NCBI GenBank assembly: GCA_008690995.1
Contig: VRMN01000014.1
Location: 124,001 to 188,000, forward strand
Length of the DNA: 64,000 nucleotides
Reading direction: 5' to 3'
From: Porphyridium purpureum
Taxonomy: Eukaryota; Rhodophyta; Bangiophyceae; Porphyridiales; Porphyridiaceae
Shown here: piece by piece, positions 41,836-50,348 of the stretch
How the letters are laid out: the number at the start of each line of letters is the position of its first letter
Numbering within the stretch: position 1 is the stretch's first letter
Position numbers and translations under genes: made by a program
The notes under the pieces: generated by a model
Seen by the model: only the letters and a program-made list of their open reading frames with translations
The model's database searches: none
What the model was told of the DNA's origin: nothing

Positions 41836-43143
41836 GTGGTGGGCGTCCTCGGCCTCGGGTATGTGGGGCTGCCGCTGTGCGCGTGCGTCCACCGCGCCGG
41901 GTTTCGCGTGCTGGGATTCGACATCGACCGGGACAAGATCGACAAGCTCCAGCGCGCCCATTCGTACATTGTGTACATTCCGCAGGATACCTGGGACAAG
42001 CTCAGCCAGTCCGCGCAATTCGAGCCCACAGATGACTTTGAGCGCCTGCGCGAGGTGGACGTGTTCGTGATCTGCCTGCCCACGCCCGTGGGGCCGCACA
42101 ACGAGCCCGACCTGCAGTACGTGTTCGGGGCCGTCCAGACCATCGCAGCCAAAATGAAACCAGGATCGCTCGTCATTCTGGAGTCCACGACGTACCCGGG
42201 CACGACTGACACAGATGTGGTCGCACTGCTGCGCGACAATGTCGGTGCGGCCTGGTTGACGGAGCGCACTGCGCCCGTGCTTGGCGAGAACTTCTTCGTC
42301 GCATTTTCACCCGAGCGCGAAGATCCGGCTAACCAGATGTTTGCATACGAGACGATTCCAAAGCTCGTTGGTGGCGTGTGTGCCACGTCTGGTGCCTTGG
42401 CAGCTGAATTCTACAAGCAGGCCGGATTTGCGACCCCAGTGCTTGTCGAGTCGGCGCGTGTGGCGGAATGCGCCAAGCTGGTTGAGAATATTTATCGGTC
42501 GGTGAACATTGCTCTCGTGAACGAGCTCAAAGTCGTATTTGAGGCTATGGATGTGAACATCTGGAGCGTACTGGACGCGGCTCAGACCAAACCATTCGGA
42601 TTTCATCGCTTCAATCCGGGGCCTGGCGTCGGAGGGCACTGCATTGGTGTTGACCCATTCTACTTGTCGTGGAAGGCAAAGGAGTTTGGTCAAAACTGCG
42701 ACTTTGTGCAGCTCGCGGCACGCGTTAACGCGTCCATGCCGGACTTTGTGGTGGGGCGCGTGGCAGCAGCTCTCAACGAATTGGGACGCGCGCTGAATGG
42801 CAGCCGCGTTCTGCTGATTGGCGTTGCGTTTAAAGCAGATGTTGACGATATGCGAGGGTCGCCATCGCTTGAGGTTTGGGAGAGATTGCGAAAGGGAGGT
42901 GCGCTTGTCAGTTACTATGATCCCATGATTTCAGTGATCCCTCCGACGAGGGAGCACCGCTTACTCATGGGACAAGAGAGCGTGACATGGAACCGAGAGT
43001 CGATTGATGGACACGATTGTTTGGTCTTGTTGACGAATCACTCGCAAATCGATTACTCCATCTTGAAGTCCTATTCTGGGGTTGTGGTTGACACAAGAAA
43101 TGCGGTGCCCAAAGACTTGGATATCCGCGTTGTGCAGGCTTGA
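41836..43143 (+). CDS. UDP-sugar 6-dehydrogenase, WbpA/WbpO-like
   Basis: An NAD-dependent nucleotide-sugar dehydrogenase that oxidises C6 of a UDP-hexose, most like bacterial UDP-N-acetylglucosamine or UDP-ManNAc dehydrogenases. The Rossmann motif GVLGLGYVGLPL opens the frame, ESTTYPGTT and FSPERED follow, and the catalytic Cys is in GPGVGGHCIGVDPFYLSWKA near residue 268. The C-terminal UDP-binding domain carries GVAFKADVDDMRGSPSLEV. The 435-codon frame has no ATG at its start. The frame stays open upstream to about 41785 (ADALRDKLAARSAVVGVLG), which is the normal N-terminal helix of the family, so a first exon with the ATG probably lies further upstream. Host context and codon use show no break. 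The bacterial-type sequence suggests old transfer. It may supply uronic-type sugars for the cell-wall polysaccharide, which is inference. Confidence 0.88.
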   Translation: MVGVLGLGYVGLPLCACVHRAGFRVLGFDIDRDKIDKLQRAHSYIVYIPQDTWDKLSQSAQFEPTDDFERLREVDVFVICLPTPVGPHNEPDLQYVFGAVQTIAAKMKPGSLVILESTTYPGTTDTDVVALLRDNVGAAWLTERTAPVLGENFFVAFSPEREDPANQMFAYETIPKLVGGVCATSGALAAEFYKQAGFATPVLVESARVAECAKLVENIYRSVNIALVNELKVVFEAMDVNIWSVLDAAQTKPFGFHRFNPGPGVGGHCIGVDPFYLSWKAKEFGQNCDFVQLAARVNASMPDFVVGRVAAALNELGRALNGSRVLLIGVAFKADVDDMRGSPSLEVWERLRKGGALVSYYDPMISVIPPTREHRLLMGQESVTWNRESIDGHDCLVLLTNHSQIDYSILKSYSGVVVDTRNAVPKDLDIRVVQA

Positions 43144-43475
43144 CGACGAATCGAAGCGCGCATCGCGATTGTTCGCGAGCGTGGCAACACACAAAAATTC
43201 GCGGCTTGTCAAAGCCAAGTTTACGTGTGTCGCTCATCGAGACTTTAAAGAAGTCTGTGTGTAGATATTTTTTCGGGGGAGGAAACATTAAACAAGGCCT
43301 TTTGGGGCCTTGAATTTTGAGTTTCTTGGACGAGAGGACGATCATTCGTACCTTAATCGCGTGCACAGGGCGAGAGCGGAATTCAATCCAATAACTGTAC
43401 CCCGCTCCGCACAGCGTCGAAGAGGTCCTTCGCGTTCTTTCCTTGCGTGTGCACGACCATGTTCCTCGTCCATGG
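43144..43475. other. Gap between convergent dehydrogenase and PPC decarboxylase genes
   Basis: The 3' regions of two convergent genes. No coding or RNA feature was recognised. Confidence 0.5.
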
Positions 43476-44379
43476 TCACGCGGTGTGATTGAGACCGTTT
43501 ACACATGCCACAATCTCCTGCACGTCGGCCATGGCGCCCACTCCGATGTCCCCGCAGATGAGTGTCTTGCTGACAGGAGGTACGACACGCACGTTGTGTC
43601 GGCTGGACACCTGCTGCATCTGTGCGCGCGTGATATCACTTTCCCACATGTACGTGTTCATGGCCGGCGCCAGGACCAGCCAGCAGTGATTGTAGTCCCA
43701 CGCGCGTGCGACGTTGGTGAGCAGGTTATCGCACAAGCCAATTGTGATTTTCGCGAGCGTGTTTGCACTGAGCGGGGCCAGGACAAGAACGTCAGCCCAC
43801 TTGCGCAGCTCGATGTGGAGCACTGGGTCGCCGCGTTTTTGCCATGTGGTCCTTCACGAAAGAGCAGCATCACACCACGCATAAAATTCGGTTTGTCAGT
43901 CTCAAAGCTTGTACGCAAGAACCAAAGCAGTCATGAAACCACGCCGTTGGACACCAGAAGCCGAGCGCCTAGCCGCATGAAAGTCTACGATTCTGCGCCA
44001 CAGTGACGTACCATTCATCAGCATCGCGCCAGACGCGCACATTGAGCGGAACCTTGGCCTCGCATTCGAGAAACTTGTCTGCACTTTCCGTCACAATAAT
44101 CTGCACCTGCACGCGCCCAAAGTGATCCGAACAACAGCGAAAGCAGAAACCGCACCGCCGAGCACACAATCCTCACGAATCAGCGACTGTGCGCGAACAA
44201 AGAACCACCCGCGTACACGCACGCACGCGAGCACGCCGGAGCCGCATTCATGCCGCCGCGCGCAGAGCGGCGCGAATTCGCGCGCAACGTACCTCGTGGT
44301 CTGCGCGCACCAAGAAGTCCGCGAGCTGCGGCACCTTGAGCGCGGCAACCGAGCCGCTGGCCGCTAGCAGCACGCGCAT
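43476..44379 (-). CDS. Phosphopantothenoylcysteine decarboxylase (Hal3/CoaC type), three exons
   Basis: A flavoprotein that decarboxylates 4'-phosphopantothenoylcysteine in coenzyme A synthesis. I read three exons. Exon 1 is 44379-44293 (MRVLLAASGSVAALKVPQL; flavin-binding GSVAA). Exon 2 is 44106-44012 (VQIIVTESADKFL to RDADE). Exon 3 is 43851-43476. The donors are GTACGT at both junctions and both acceptors end in AG. The spliced frame is 558 bases, 185 residues, the normal length of the family. The active-site His is in DPVLHIELRKWAD, the substrate Asn in LAPAMNTYMW, and the catalytic Cys in LICGDIGVGAM. The start lies 133 bp from the divergent Lsm5 ATG, so the two genes may share a promoter. 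Confidence 0.92.
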
Positions 44380-44512
44380 CGCAGAGAGTGCGTGATCGCG
44401 CCTCGGTCACTGCTGGGCCGACCCGTCCAGCGGCAAACAATTTTAGCCGCGCGTCTCGCAGCGCTGTGTCGAAGGGCGAAGCGACGCGGCGGGCAGCGTG
44501 CGCATTAGGAGA

Positions 44513-45081
44513 ATGGCGCTTTCGGAGCCGGCGCGCGACGCGAGCGCCGTGGGAGCGGGCCCGATCCTCCCGCTGGAGATGATCGACCGGTGCATTGGCT
44601 CGCGCATCTGGATCGTCATGCGCGGCGAGCGCGAGTTTGTCGGTACGCTGCGCGGGTTCGACGACTTTGTCAACGTCGTGCTCGAGGATGTGACCGAGTA
44701 TGAGGAGACGTCGGACGGTCTCCAAGTTCGAAAACTCGATCAGGTACGTGACGTCTTTTGCGCTCCCCTGTGGAAGTCGGCAGTTTTGTGAACGCGCGTG
44801 CCCAGGCTCGGCACGTCGTCTCGAAGTCTCAAACTGCGCGAAAGCTTTGTTTAGATCCATCCAGAACCATCTTCTGACCCAACGCATCTATTGTGCGTGT
44901 GTGCTGCGTTTGTCTGCGCTTGTGCGCGCTGTGTCTCTTGCTTTGGCTTTATCCGCTTCTATGCCACACGTGTACGCTTGTTGTTGTCGCCCCCTTCTTT
45001 GTGCAGATCATGCTCAATGGCATCCACATCTGCATGATGGTGCCGGGCTCCGAGGGCCCGGATCACAGCATTCCTTCGTGA
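44513..45081 (+). CDS. LSM5: U6 snRNA-associated Sm-like protein Lsm5, two exons
   Basis: A subunit of the Lsm1-7 ring (mRNA decay) and the Lsm2-8 ring (U6 snRNA). Exon 1 is 44513-44743 and ends LQVRKLDQ. Exon 2 is 45007-45081 ([19 protein letters not shown]). The intron starts GTACGT and ends TTTGTGCAG, 263 bases, phase 0. The product is 101 residues. Sm motif 1 is [20 protein letters not shown] and [17 protein letters not shown] follows, as in Lsm5 of other eukaryotes. Sm motif 2 is the [11 protein letters not shown] segment. The ATG at 44513 is the first in frame. A poly(A) signal AATAAA sits at 45153. Confidence 0.95.
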
Positions 45082-45152
45082 CCACGTTCGGCACGAGGAA
45101 CTCCGCGCGGCGGCTCGTGTCTACCAGACCAAGTGCGCTCTTTTCGTGTGTC

Positions 45153-45158
45153 AATAAA
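45153..45158 (+). terminator. Poly(A) signal AATAAA after Lsm5
   Basis: AATAAA 72 bases after the Lsm5 stop and 89 bases before the QueA start. Confidence 0.6.
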
Positions 45159-45246
45159 ACCATCTGATGCTACTCGCGAAACGTGCGCCGTCGCCGTCGT
45201 CTCGCACGAAATCGCGGCGGGACCGTAGCCCCGAGCAAGACGCAGA

Positions 45247-46647
45247 ATGCGGGTAACGCGGGCATGTGCGAGCCTGCTGCGTCTCGCACAGTCGCTGCGC
45301 GCTTCGGACTTTGCATACGAGCTGCCGGAAGCGCGGATAGCGCAGCGGCCACTCTCGAAGCGCGCAGAGAGCAAGCTGCTTGTGTGGAAAAAGCCGTCGG
45401 CGCACATTCAGCACGAGCGCTTCGACGCGATTACACGGCTGGCTCCAGAGAGATGTGTGCTGGTGCTCAACGAGACCAAGGTGGTTCGTGCGCGGCTGCA
45501 GCTTCGCAAGTACCCGTACGGCGGCAAGGCGGAAGTGATGTTGCTGCGGCCTCACGAGCCGCAATGCACCATTGCCGAGGCACTCGACGCGACAAGGCGA
45601 GCGCAATGGACATGCCTGATCAATGGCCACAATATCGGCAAAGGTGCCAGATTGCTCGGCGAGATCCTTAACTGGGGCCTGCCGCCACGTCCCTTGCGGC
45701 TTTGGGCATCGGTGGTCGAGAAGGGCTACCCGAGCGTCGTGCAATTCCACTGGGAGCCCAATAAGCTGCGGTTCCAGGAATTTGTCGAGTTCTTCGGGGC
45801 CATGCCCCTGCCAATGTACATGAAGCGCGACGCTGACCCAAGCGACACATCCGCGTACCAAACCGTGTACGGGAACACACCCGGTTCGGTGGCGGCGCCG
45901 ACTGCAGGACTTCATTTTGACAAGTCGCTGCTCGAGCGCATTGAAAAGGAAAGAGGTGCAAGCATCGTGCGCGTGTGTCTCCACGTGGGCGCAGGCACGT
46001 TTCTGCCGGTAAAGGCGGACACGCTAGGGGGCCACCGCATGCACGAGGAAGAGCTGCATGTGACGCGAGGCGCCATCGACACGTTTCTGGACGCCAAGGT
46101 CAACAAGCGGCCCGTGCTGGCAGTCGGCACGACCGCCGTTAGGACCTTAGAATCATTGTACTGGTTTGGAGTGCGACTCCTCTGCGAACCGGACCTTGTT
46201 TTTCTCAAGGACCAAATGCTCGTCTCGCAGTGGGACCCGTATCGCCTAGTCGACCAGGACTTTGATTCGGATCAAAGCAAAGTTCCCAAAGCTGAGGAGG
46301 CTCTACGCGCCGTGGCGAGCTACATGGATAAGATGAACCTCTCGGCTCTAAGTGGAGAAACGCAACTGCTGATTGCGCCGCCGTACGCATTCCAAATGGT
46401 GGACTGCATGATCACGAACTTTCACGAACCCAAATCGACGCTGCTGCTGCTCGTTGCAGCGTTTACCGAGTCGCCGGAGAACTGGTTGCCGAGCAAAGTT
46501 CTAGCCGACGGTCACGGCAGCGAGCTCACGGGTGCTGCCGGGCTGACGCAGAACTTACGCGGAATCTACGACGCCGCGCTGAACAACGGATACCGATTCC
46601 TTTCGTACGGCGACACCTCATTTTTGACGCAGGACGCCTTCCCGTAG
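45247..46647 (+). CDS. queA: tRNA preQ1(34) S-adenosylmethionine ribosyltransferase-isomerase (QueA)
   Basis: QueA transfers and isomerises the ribosyl group of SAM onto preQ1 in the wobble position of tRNA, giving epoxyqueuosine. The 466-residue frame carries the family's signatures: YELPEARIAQRPLSKR (start), LVLNETKVVRARL, GSVAAPTAGLHF, GAGTFLPVKADTLGGHRMH, VGTTAVRTLESL and TNFHEPKSTLLLLVAAF. The form is longer than the usual bacterial enzyme of about 350 residues. It resembles the roughly 410-residue Bacteroidetes branch, including an insert around EVMLLRPHEPQ. The first 22 residues are Arg-rich and amphipathic, which suggests import into a mitochondrion or plastid. It lies in an unbroken host gene row (Lsm5 165 bp upstream, glucosidase II 259 bp downstream), and a poly(A) signal follows at 46688. 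Eukaryotes normally salvage queuine with TGT and lack QueA, so this gene is unusual. Horizontal origin is inference. Confidence 0.92.
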   Translation: MRVTRACASLLRLAQSLRASDFAYELPEARIAQRPLSKRAESKLLVWKKPSAHIQHERFDAITRLAPERCVLVLNETKVVRARLQLRKYPYGGKAEVMLLRPHEPQCTIAEALDATRRAQWTCLINGHNIGKGARLLGEILNWGLPPRPLRLWASVVEKGYPSVVQFHWEPNKLRFQEFVEFFGAMPLPMYMKRDADPSDTSAYQTVYGNTPGSVAAPTAGLHFDKSLLERIEKERGASIVRVCLHVGAGTFLPVKADTLGGHRMHEEELHVTRGAIDTFLDAKVNKRPVLAVGTTAVRTLESLYWFGVRLLCEPDLVFLKDQMLVSQWDPYRLVDQDFDSDQSKVPKAEEALRAVASYMDKMNLSALSGETQLLIAPPYAFQMVDCMITNFHEPKSTLLLLVAAFTESPENWLPSKVLADGHGSELTGAAGLTQNLRGIYDAALNNGYRFLSYGDTSFLTQDAFP

Positions 46648-46687
46648 CGCGCGTAATAATCCAGCGAGCACACAGGCGCCGCGATCC

Positions 46688-46693
46688 AATAAA
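46688..46693 (+). terminator. Poly(A) signal AATAAA after QueA
   Basis: AATAAA 41 bases after the QueA stop, in the gap before the glucosidase II gene. Confidence 0.6.
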
Positions 46694-46906
46694 CTTCAAC
46701 GAGGCCGCCGGCACGTGTCGGTCGCGCCCGCGCAGCTGCTCCGCGAAGCCGGAAAAGGTGTCGCATGTTCTGAGCCGATCAACCGACGCAGCTGCTCGCT
46801 TGTGGATATCGAAGAGCGCAACTGGTGCTCGCAGGAAGCAGGAGCGACAGCGTGTGTGCTCTTCCGCGTCCGGCTCGGTGGATCATCTGTGGCAGCGCTG
46901 TGCAGC

Positions 46907-49900
46907 ATGCGGAATGCGGCGCGCGGCCGGGCGCTCGCGGCGCGGGCCCTGCTCTGGGTGGCCGGGGTCTTGGCGCTCGCGATCCTGGCGTTCAACCCGC
47001 CGCGCGAATGTGACGGTGCGACGTGGAATAAGCTCAAGACTTGTGCGCAGAGTGGTTTCTGCTCGCGGCACCGCGGCCTGCCTCCGCGGCCTCATAATCA
47101 GGTCACGTACGCGGTGCGTCCAGAGTCCGTGCATGTCGGCTCGTCTCCGAACGATGACGGCGCCGTGAGCGGCTTGGTTTCGATCTCGACGGTCGATTCC
47201 GGATCCGAGGCCGAGTCGATGAGCGTCGATCTCGCCTTTCAGATCCGGGCGTACGACAATGGCGTGATGCGGTGGACGCTCGACGAGCAGCCAGGCAACG
47301 GGAGGTTCGAGCGATATCGGCCGACAGACGGAGTTCTCGTGGATTCTCTGAGAGCCGTACGCATCACCGAGGACACAGATCTCGACCGTTCCAGCCCCTT
47401 AAGGCTTCGTGTGCGGTGCTCGGCGTGTAAAGCAGGACTGACTGATCCGCCTGTCCTCGTGATTGACTACAACCCTCTGCGTGTCACTCTCGAGTCCGCG
47501 CGCGGCGCACCGCTCGTGATACTCAATGGGCACGAGCTCTTGCGCTTTGAAAGGCAAGACGAGGATATCATAGAACCGCCAGAGTCTCAGCAGCACGAGG
47601 AAGCACCAACACATCAAGCGAATTCGGAGCACAGTCCGGAGGTTGGCGGCGACCACGAAGGCGCTTCTCATGTCGCAGATGGCACTGACCATTCGGACGA
47701 ATACATGGCGGGTTACTACGATGATGTTGCAGGCAATGAGAATGATTTTGGCCTCGATGCCTACACTGCTCCGTATGAAGATTACAATTATGGTCTAGAC
47801 GATATGCATGCAGTGCCGTACGGTGAGGATGCCGTGCCAGACGACATTGCTCTCCGTGAATTCGAGGCGCCCGTTGCACCGCATGGCAGTGAAACGGCAC
47901 ATGCGTGTCGCGGGTGCTTCCAGGAGACCTTTGACGGCCATACTGACGTCAAAGCCCGCGGACCGGAGTCCATTGGTGTCGATATTGAGTTTCCGAGGGC
48001 ATCCCATGTTTTCGGAATTCCTGAGCGAACCAGTTCCTTTGCCCTGCAAGACACCAAGCGCGACGGCTTGGCTCAGTCAGGAGAATCTTTATCGGACCCA
48101 TACCGCATGTACAATTTGGACGTTTTCGAATATGAGCTGAACTCGCCATTCGGCTTGTACGGGTCAGTCCCCCTGCTGATGGCGGTTACAGACGGTGGAC
48201 ACTGGTCGGGCGTCTTTTGGCTTAATCCATCTGAGACTTACGTCGATGTTACGGGCGCAAATGGAACGGCAAGCGGCGGCCACAATGGGAGCAATACTAG
48301 TATCACTACACACTGGTTCTCGGAAAGTGGCGTTATGGACGTGTTTCTTCTCGGCGGCGGGGACATGCCCTGCATTGTTTACAACCAGTACGTCTCCCTG
48401 ACGGGTCCGGCAGCCGTGCCGAATACATTTGCACTAGGTTTCCACCAGTCCCGCTGGAAAGCCGACTTTGAAGCAGACACCCGTGCTGTGGACCGCTCGT
48501 TCGACACGCACGATGTCCCGTACGACGTTTTGTGGTTGGACATTGAGCACACGGACGGCAAGCGCTACTTCACATGGGACTTGAACAAGTACCCGAATCC
48601 TGTGCAGCTTCAGCACGATATCGACGCGCGAGGGCGCAAAATGGTGACCATCATCGATCCGCACGTGAAGCGTGACGGCAATTACGCCCTGCATCGCTTT
48701 GCCGAGGAAAACGGACTGTATGTCAAGGAAGCGGACGGGACAACGGATTATGTTGGCTTTTGCTGGCCGGGCTCCAGCAGCTACTTTGACTTTGTCAATC
48801 CAGCTGTGCGAGCGGCCTGGGCAAGTCGCTTTAGTCCCGAGTTTTACAAGGAACTCACGCCAAGTTTGTACACTTGGGTTGACATGAATGAACCATCGGT
48901 GTTCAATGGACCTGAGCAAACCATGCCAAAAGGACTAAAGCACTTTGGCGGCTGGGAGCATCGAGATGTGCACAATTTGTATGGACTCTTCGTGCAGCGA
49001 GCCACGTTCGAAGGCCTGCTGCAGGCGCGCAATTCGACAGACCGGCCCTTTGTGCTGTCGAGGGCGTTCTTTGCCGGTAGCCAGCGCTTCGGTGCTGTGT
49101 GGACGGGAGATAATGCTGCGTCTTGGGGACACCTTCAAGCGTCGATTCCCATGCTGCTAAGTCTCCAGATCAGCGGTATTGTGTTCTCAGGAGCGGATAT
49201 TGGCGGCTTTTTCGGCAACCCAACGCGGCCTCTCGCAGTTCGATGGTATCAGGCCGCCGCATTCCAGCCCTTTTTCCGGGCTCACAAACACATCGACGCG
49301 GATCCGAGAGAACCGTGGCTCCTAGGCAACGACAACATGCAGCACATTCGCAAAGCAATTTCGGAAAGATACACCTTTCTGCCGTATTGGTACACGCTTT
49401 TCGCCGTGGCGAGCACGGTGCTCGATGCAAGTGACGCGCGAGCGGCATCTAAAGATGGGATGCACCATCCGCCAATGCGTCCGATCTGGTGGCATTTCCC
49501 GAGTGAGCGTGCTCTGTTGGGTGGGAAAGAACAGGAACATTCTTGGATGGTGGGAGACGCGCTGCTTGTTGCTCCGGTTTTGAGCGAGAACACAGAGGCG
49601 CACCGCGTCCGCCTGCCTGGAGGTGGTGGCGGGGACGTTAGCAAAAATGCGCCGAAAAGCGCGAATTCGAACAGCGGCGCTACTGCCTCGCGCTGGTTTG
49701 ATCTGTACGGCGACTACGCCGAGCTTTCAGGTGGTGAGACTCACATTTATAATGAAGTCAGCCTGGATCGTATGTTTGTATTTCAACGGGGAGGGACCAT
49801 CGTTCCACGCAAAATGCGTCGCCGCCGATCAACAGTCGCAATGAACCTTGACCCGCTCACGCTGGTTGTCGCACTTGACAGCTTCGAAACGGCGCATGGT

Positions 49901-50269
49901 ACGCTGTATGTAGATGACGGCAAGTCATTTGCATACGAAGAGGGCAATTTTGTCGTTCGCTCATTTGAATTTAGCTCGAATCGTTTGACGGCTAGGACAG
50001 TCGCAGGCTCTGAAGAATGGCTCGACGACCAAAGAACCGAGCGAAGCCGCATTCTTTGCGAAAAGATTCTTGTGCTCGGTCTTGCAGTGGAGCCAAGCAC
50101 CATACTAGCCGAGACGATCCACAGAAATGCAGACGGGTCGTACGTCCCGAAGACCGTGGAGCTTGAACGAGACATCAACTTTAACTTTTACGCGCAGAGC
50201 AGAAAGCTCGTGGTGAGACGCCTTCCGTTTCGCGCGTACAGTGGGGACTGGACGCTCCATCTGATGTAA
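46907..50269 (+). CDS. Glucosidase II alpha subunit (GH31)
   Basis: A family GH31 alpha-glucosidase that trims the inner glucoses from N-glycans in the ER lumen. From the ATG at 46907 the product is 1120 residues. The frame is open upstream to 46715 but has no better start. A basic N-terminus and hydrophobic run (ALLWVAGVLALAILAF) form a signal peptide. WNKLKTCAQSGFC follows, the typical start of mature glucosidase II. The N-terminal GH31 domain has VDIEFPRASHVFGIPER. The catalytic domain has VLWLDIEHTDGKRYFTWD, the nucleophile Asp in WVDMNEPSVF (about 659) and the acid/base Asp in WTGDNAASWG (about 733). An acidic, His-rich, low-complexity insert of about 130 residues (about 210-340) is unusual. 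There is no HDEL-type signal; retention normally comes from the beta subunit. Confidence 0.95.
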   Translation: MRNAARGRALAARALLWVAGVLALAILAFNPPRECDGATWNKLKTCAQSGFCSRHRGLPPRPHNQVTYAVRPESVHVGSSPNDDGAVSGLVSISTVDSGSEAESMSVDLAFQIRAYDNGVMRWTLDEQPGNGRFERYRPTDGVLVDSLRAVRITEDTDLDRSSPLRLRVRCSACKAGLTDPPVLVIDYNPLRVTLESARGAPLVILNGHELLRFERQDEDIIEPPESQQHEEAPTHQANSEHSPEVGGDHEGASHVADGTDHSDEYMAGYYDDVAGNENDFGLDAYTAPYEDYNYGLDDMHAVPYGEDAVPDDIALREFEAPVAPHGSETAHACRGCFQETFDGHTDVKARGPESIGVDIEFPRASHVFGIPERTSSFALQDTKRDGLAQSGESLSDPYRMYNLDVFEYELNSPFGLYGSVPLLMAVTDGGHWSGVFWLNPSETYVDVTGANGTASGGHNGSNTSITTHWFSESGVMDVFLLGGGDMPCIVYNQYVSLTGPAAVPNTFALGFHQSRWKADFEADTRAVDRSFDTHDVPYDVLWLDIEHTDGKRYFTWDLNKYPNPVQLQHDIDARGRKMVTIIDPHVKRDGNYALHRFAEENGLYVKEADGTTDYVGFCWPGSSSYFDFVNPAVRAAWASRFSPEFYKELTPSLYTWVDMNEPSVFNGPEQTMPKGLKHFGGWEHRDVHNLYGLFVQRATFEGLLQARNSTDRPFVLSRAFFAGSQRFGAVWTGDNAASWGHLQASIPMLLSLQISGIVFSGADIGGFFGNPTRPLAVRWYQAAAFQPFFRAHKHIDADPREPWLLGNDNMQHIRKAISERYTFLPYWYTLFAVASTVLDASDARAASKDGMHHPPMRPIWWHFPSERALLGGKEQEHSWMVGDALLVAPVLSENTEAHRVRLPGGGGGDVSKNAPKSANSNSGATASRWFDLYGDYAELSGGETHIYNEVSLDRMFVFQRGGTIVPRKMRRRRSTVAMNLDPLTLVVALDSFETAHGTLYVDDGKSFAYEEGNFVVRSFEFSSNRLTARTVAGSEEWLDDQRTERSRILCEKILVLGLAVEPSTILAETIHRNADGSYVPKTVELERDINFNFYAQSRKLVVRRLPFRAYSGDWTLHLM

Positions 50270-50348
50270 ATTCACGCTCACTGTCACAGCTGACGGCTCA
50301 ACATCCGCCGACCAACACTTTCGAAAAGACAGATTCTAATTTCAAAGT

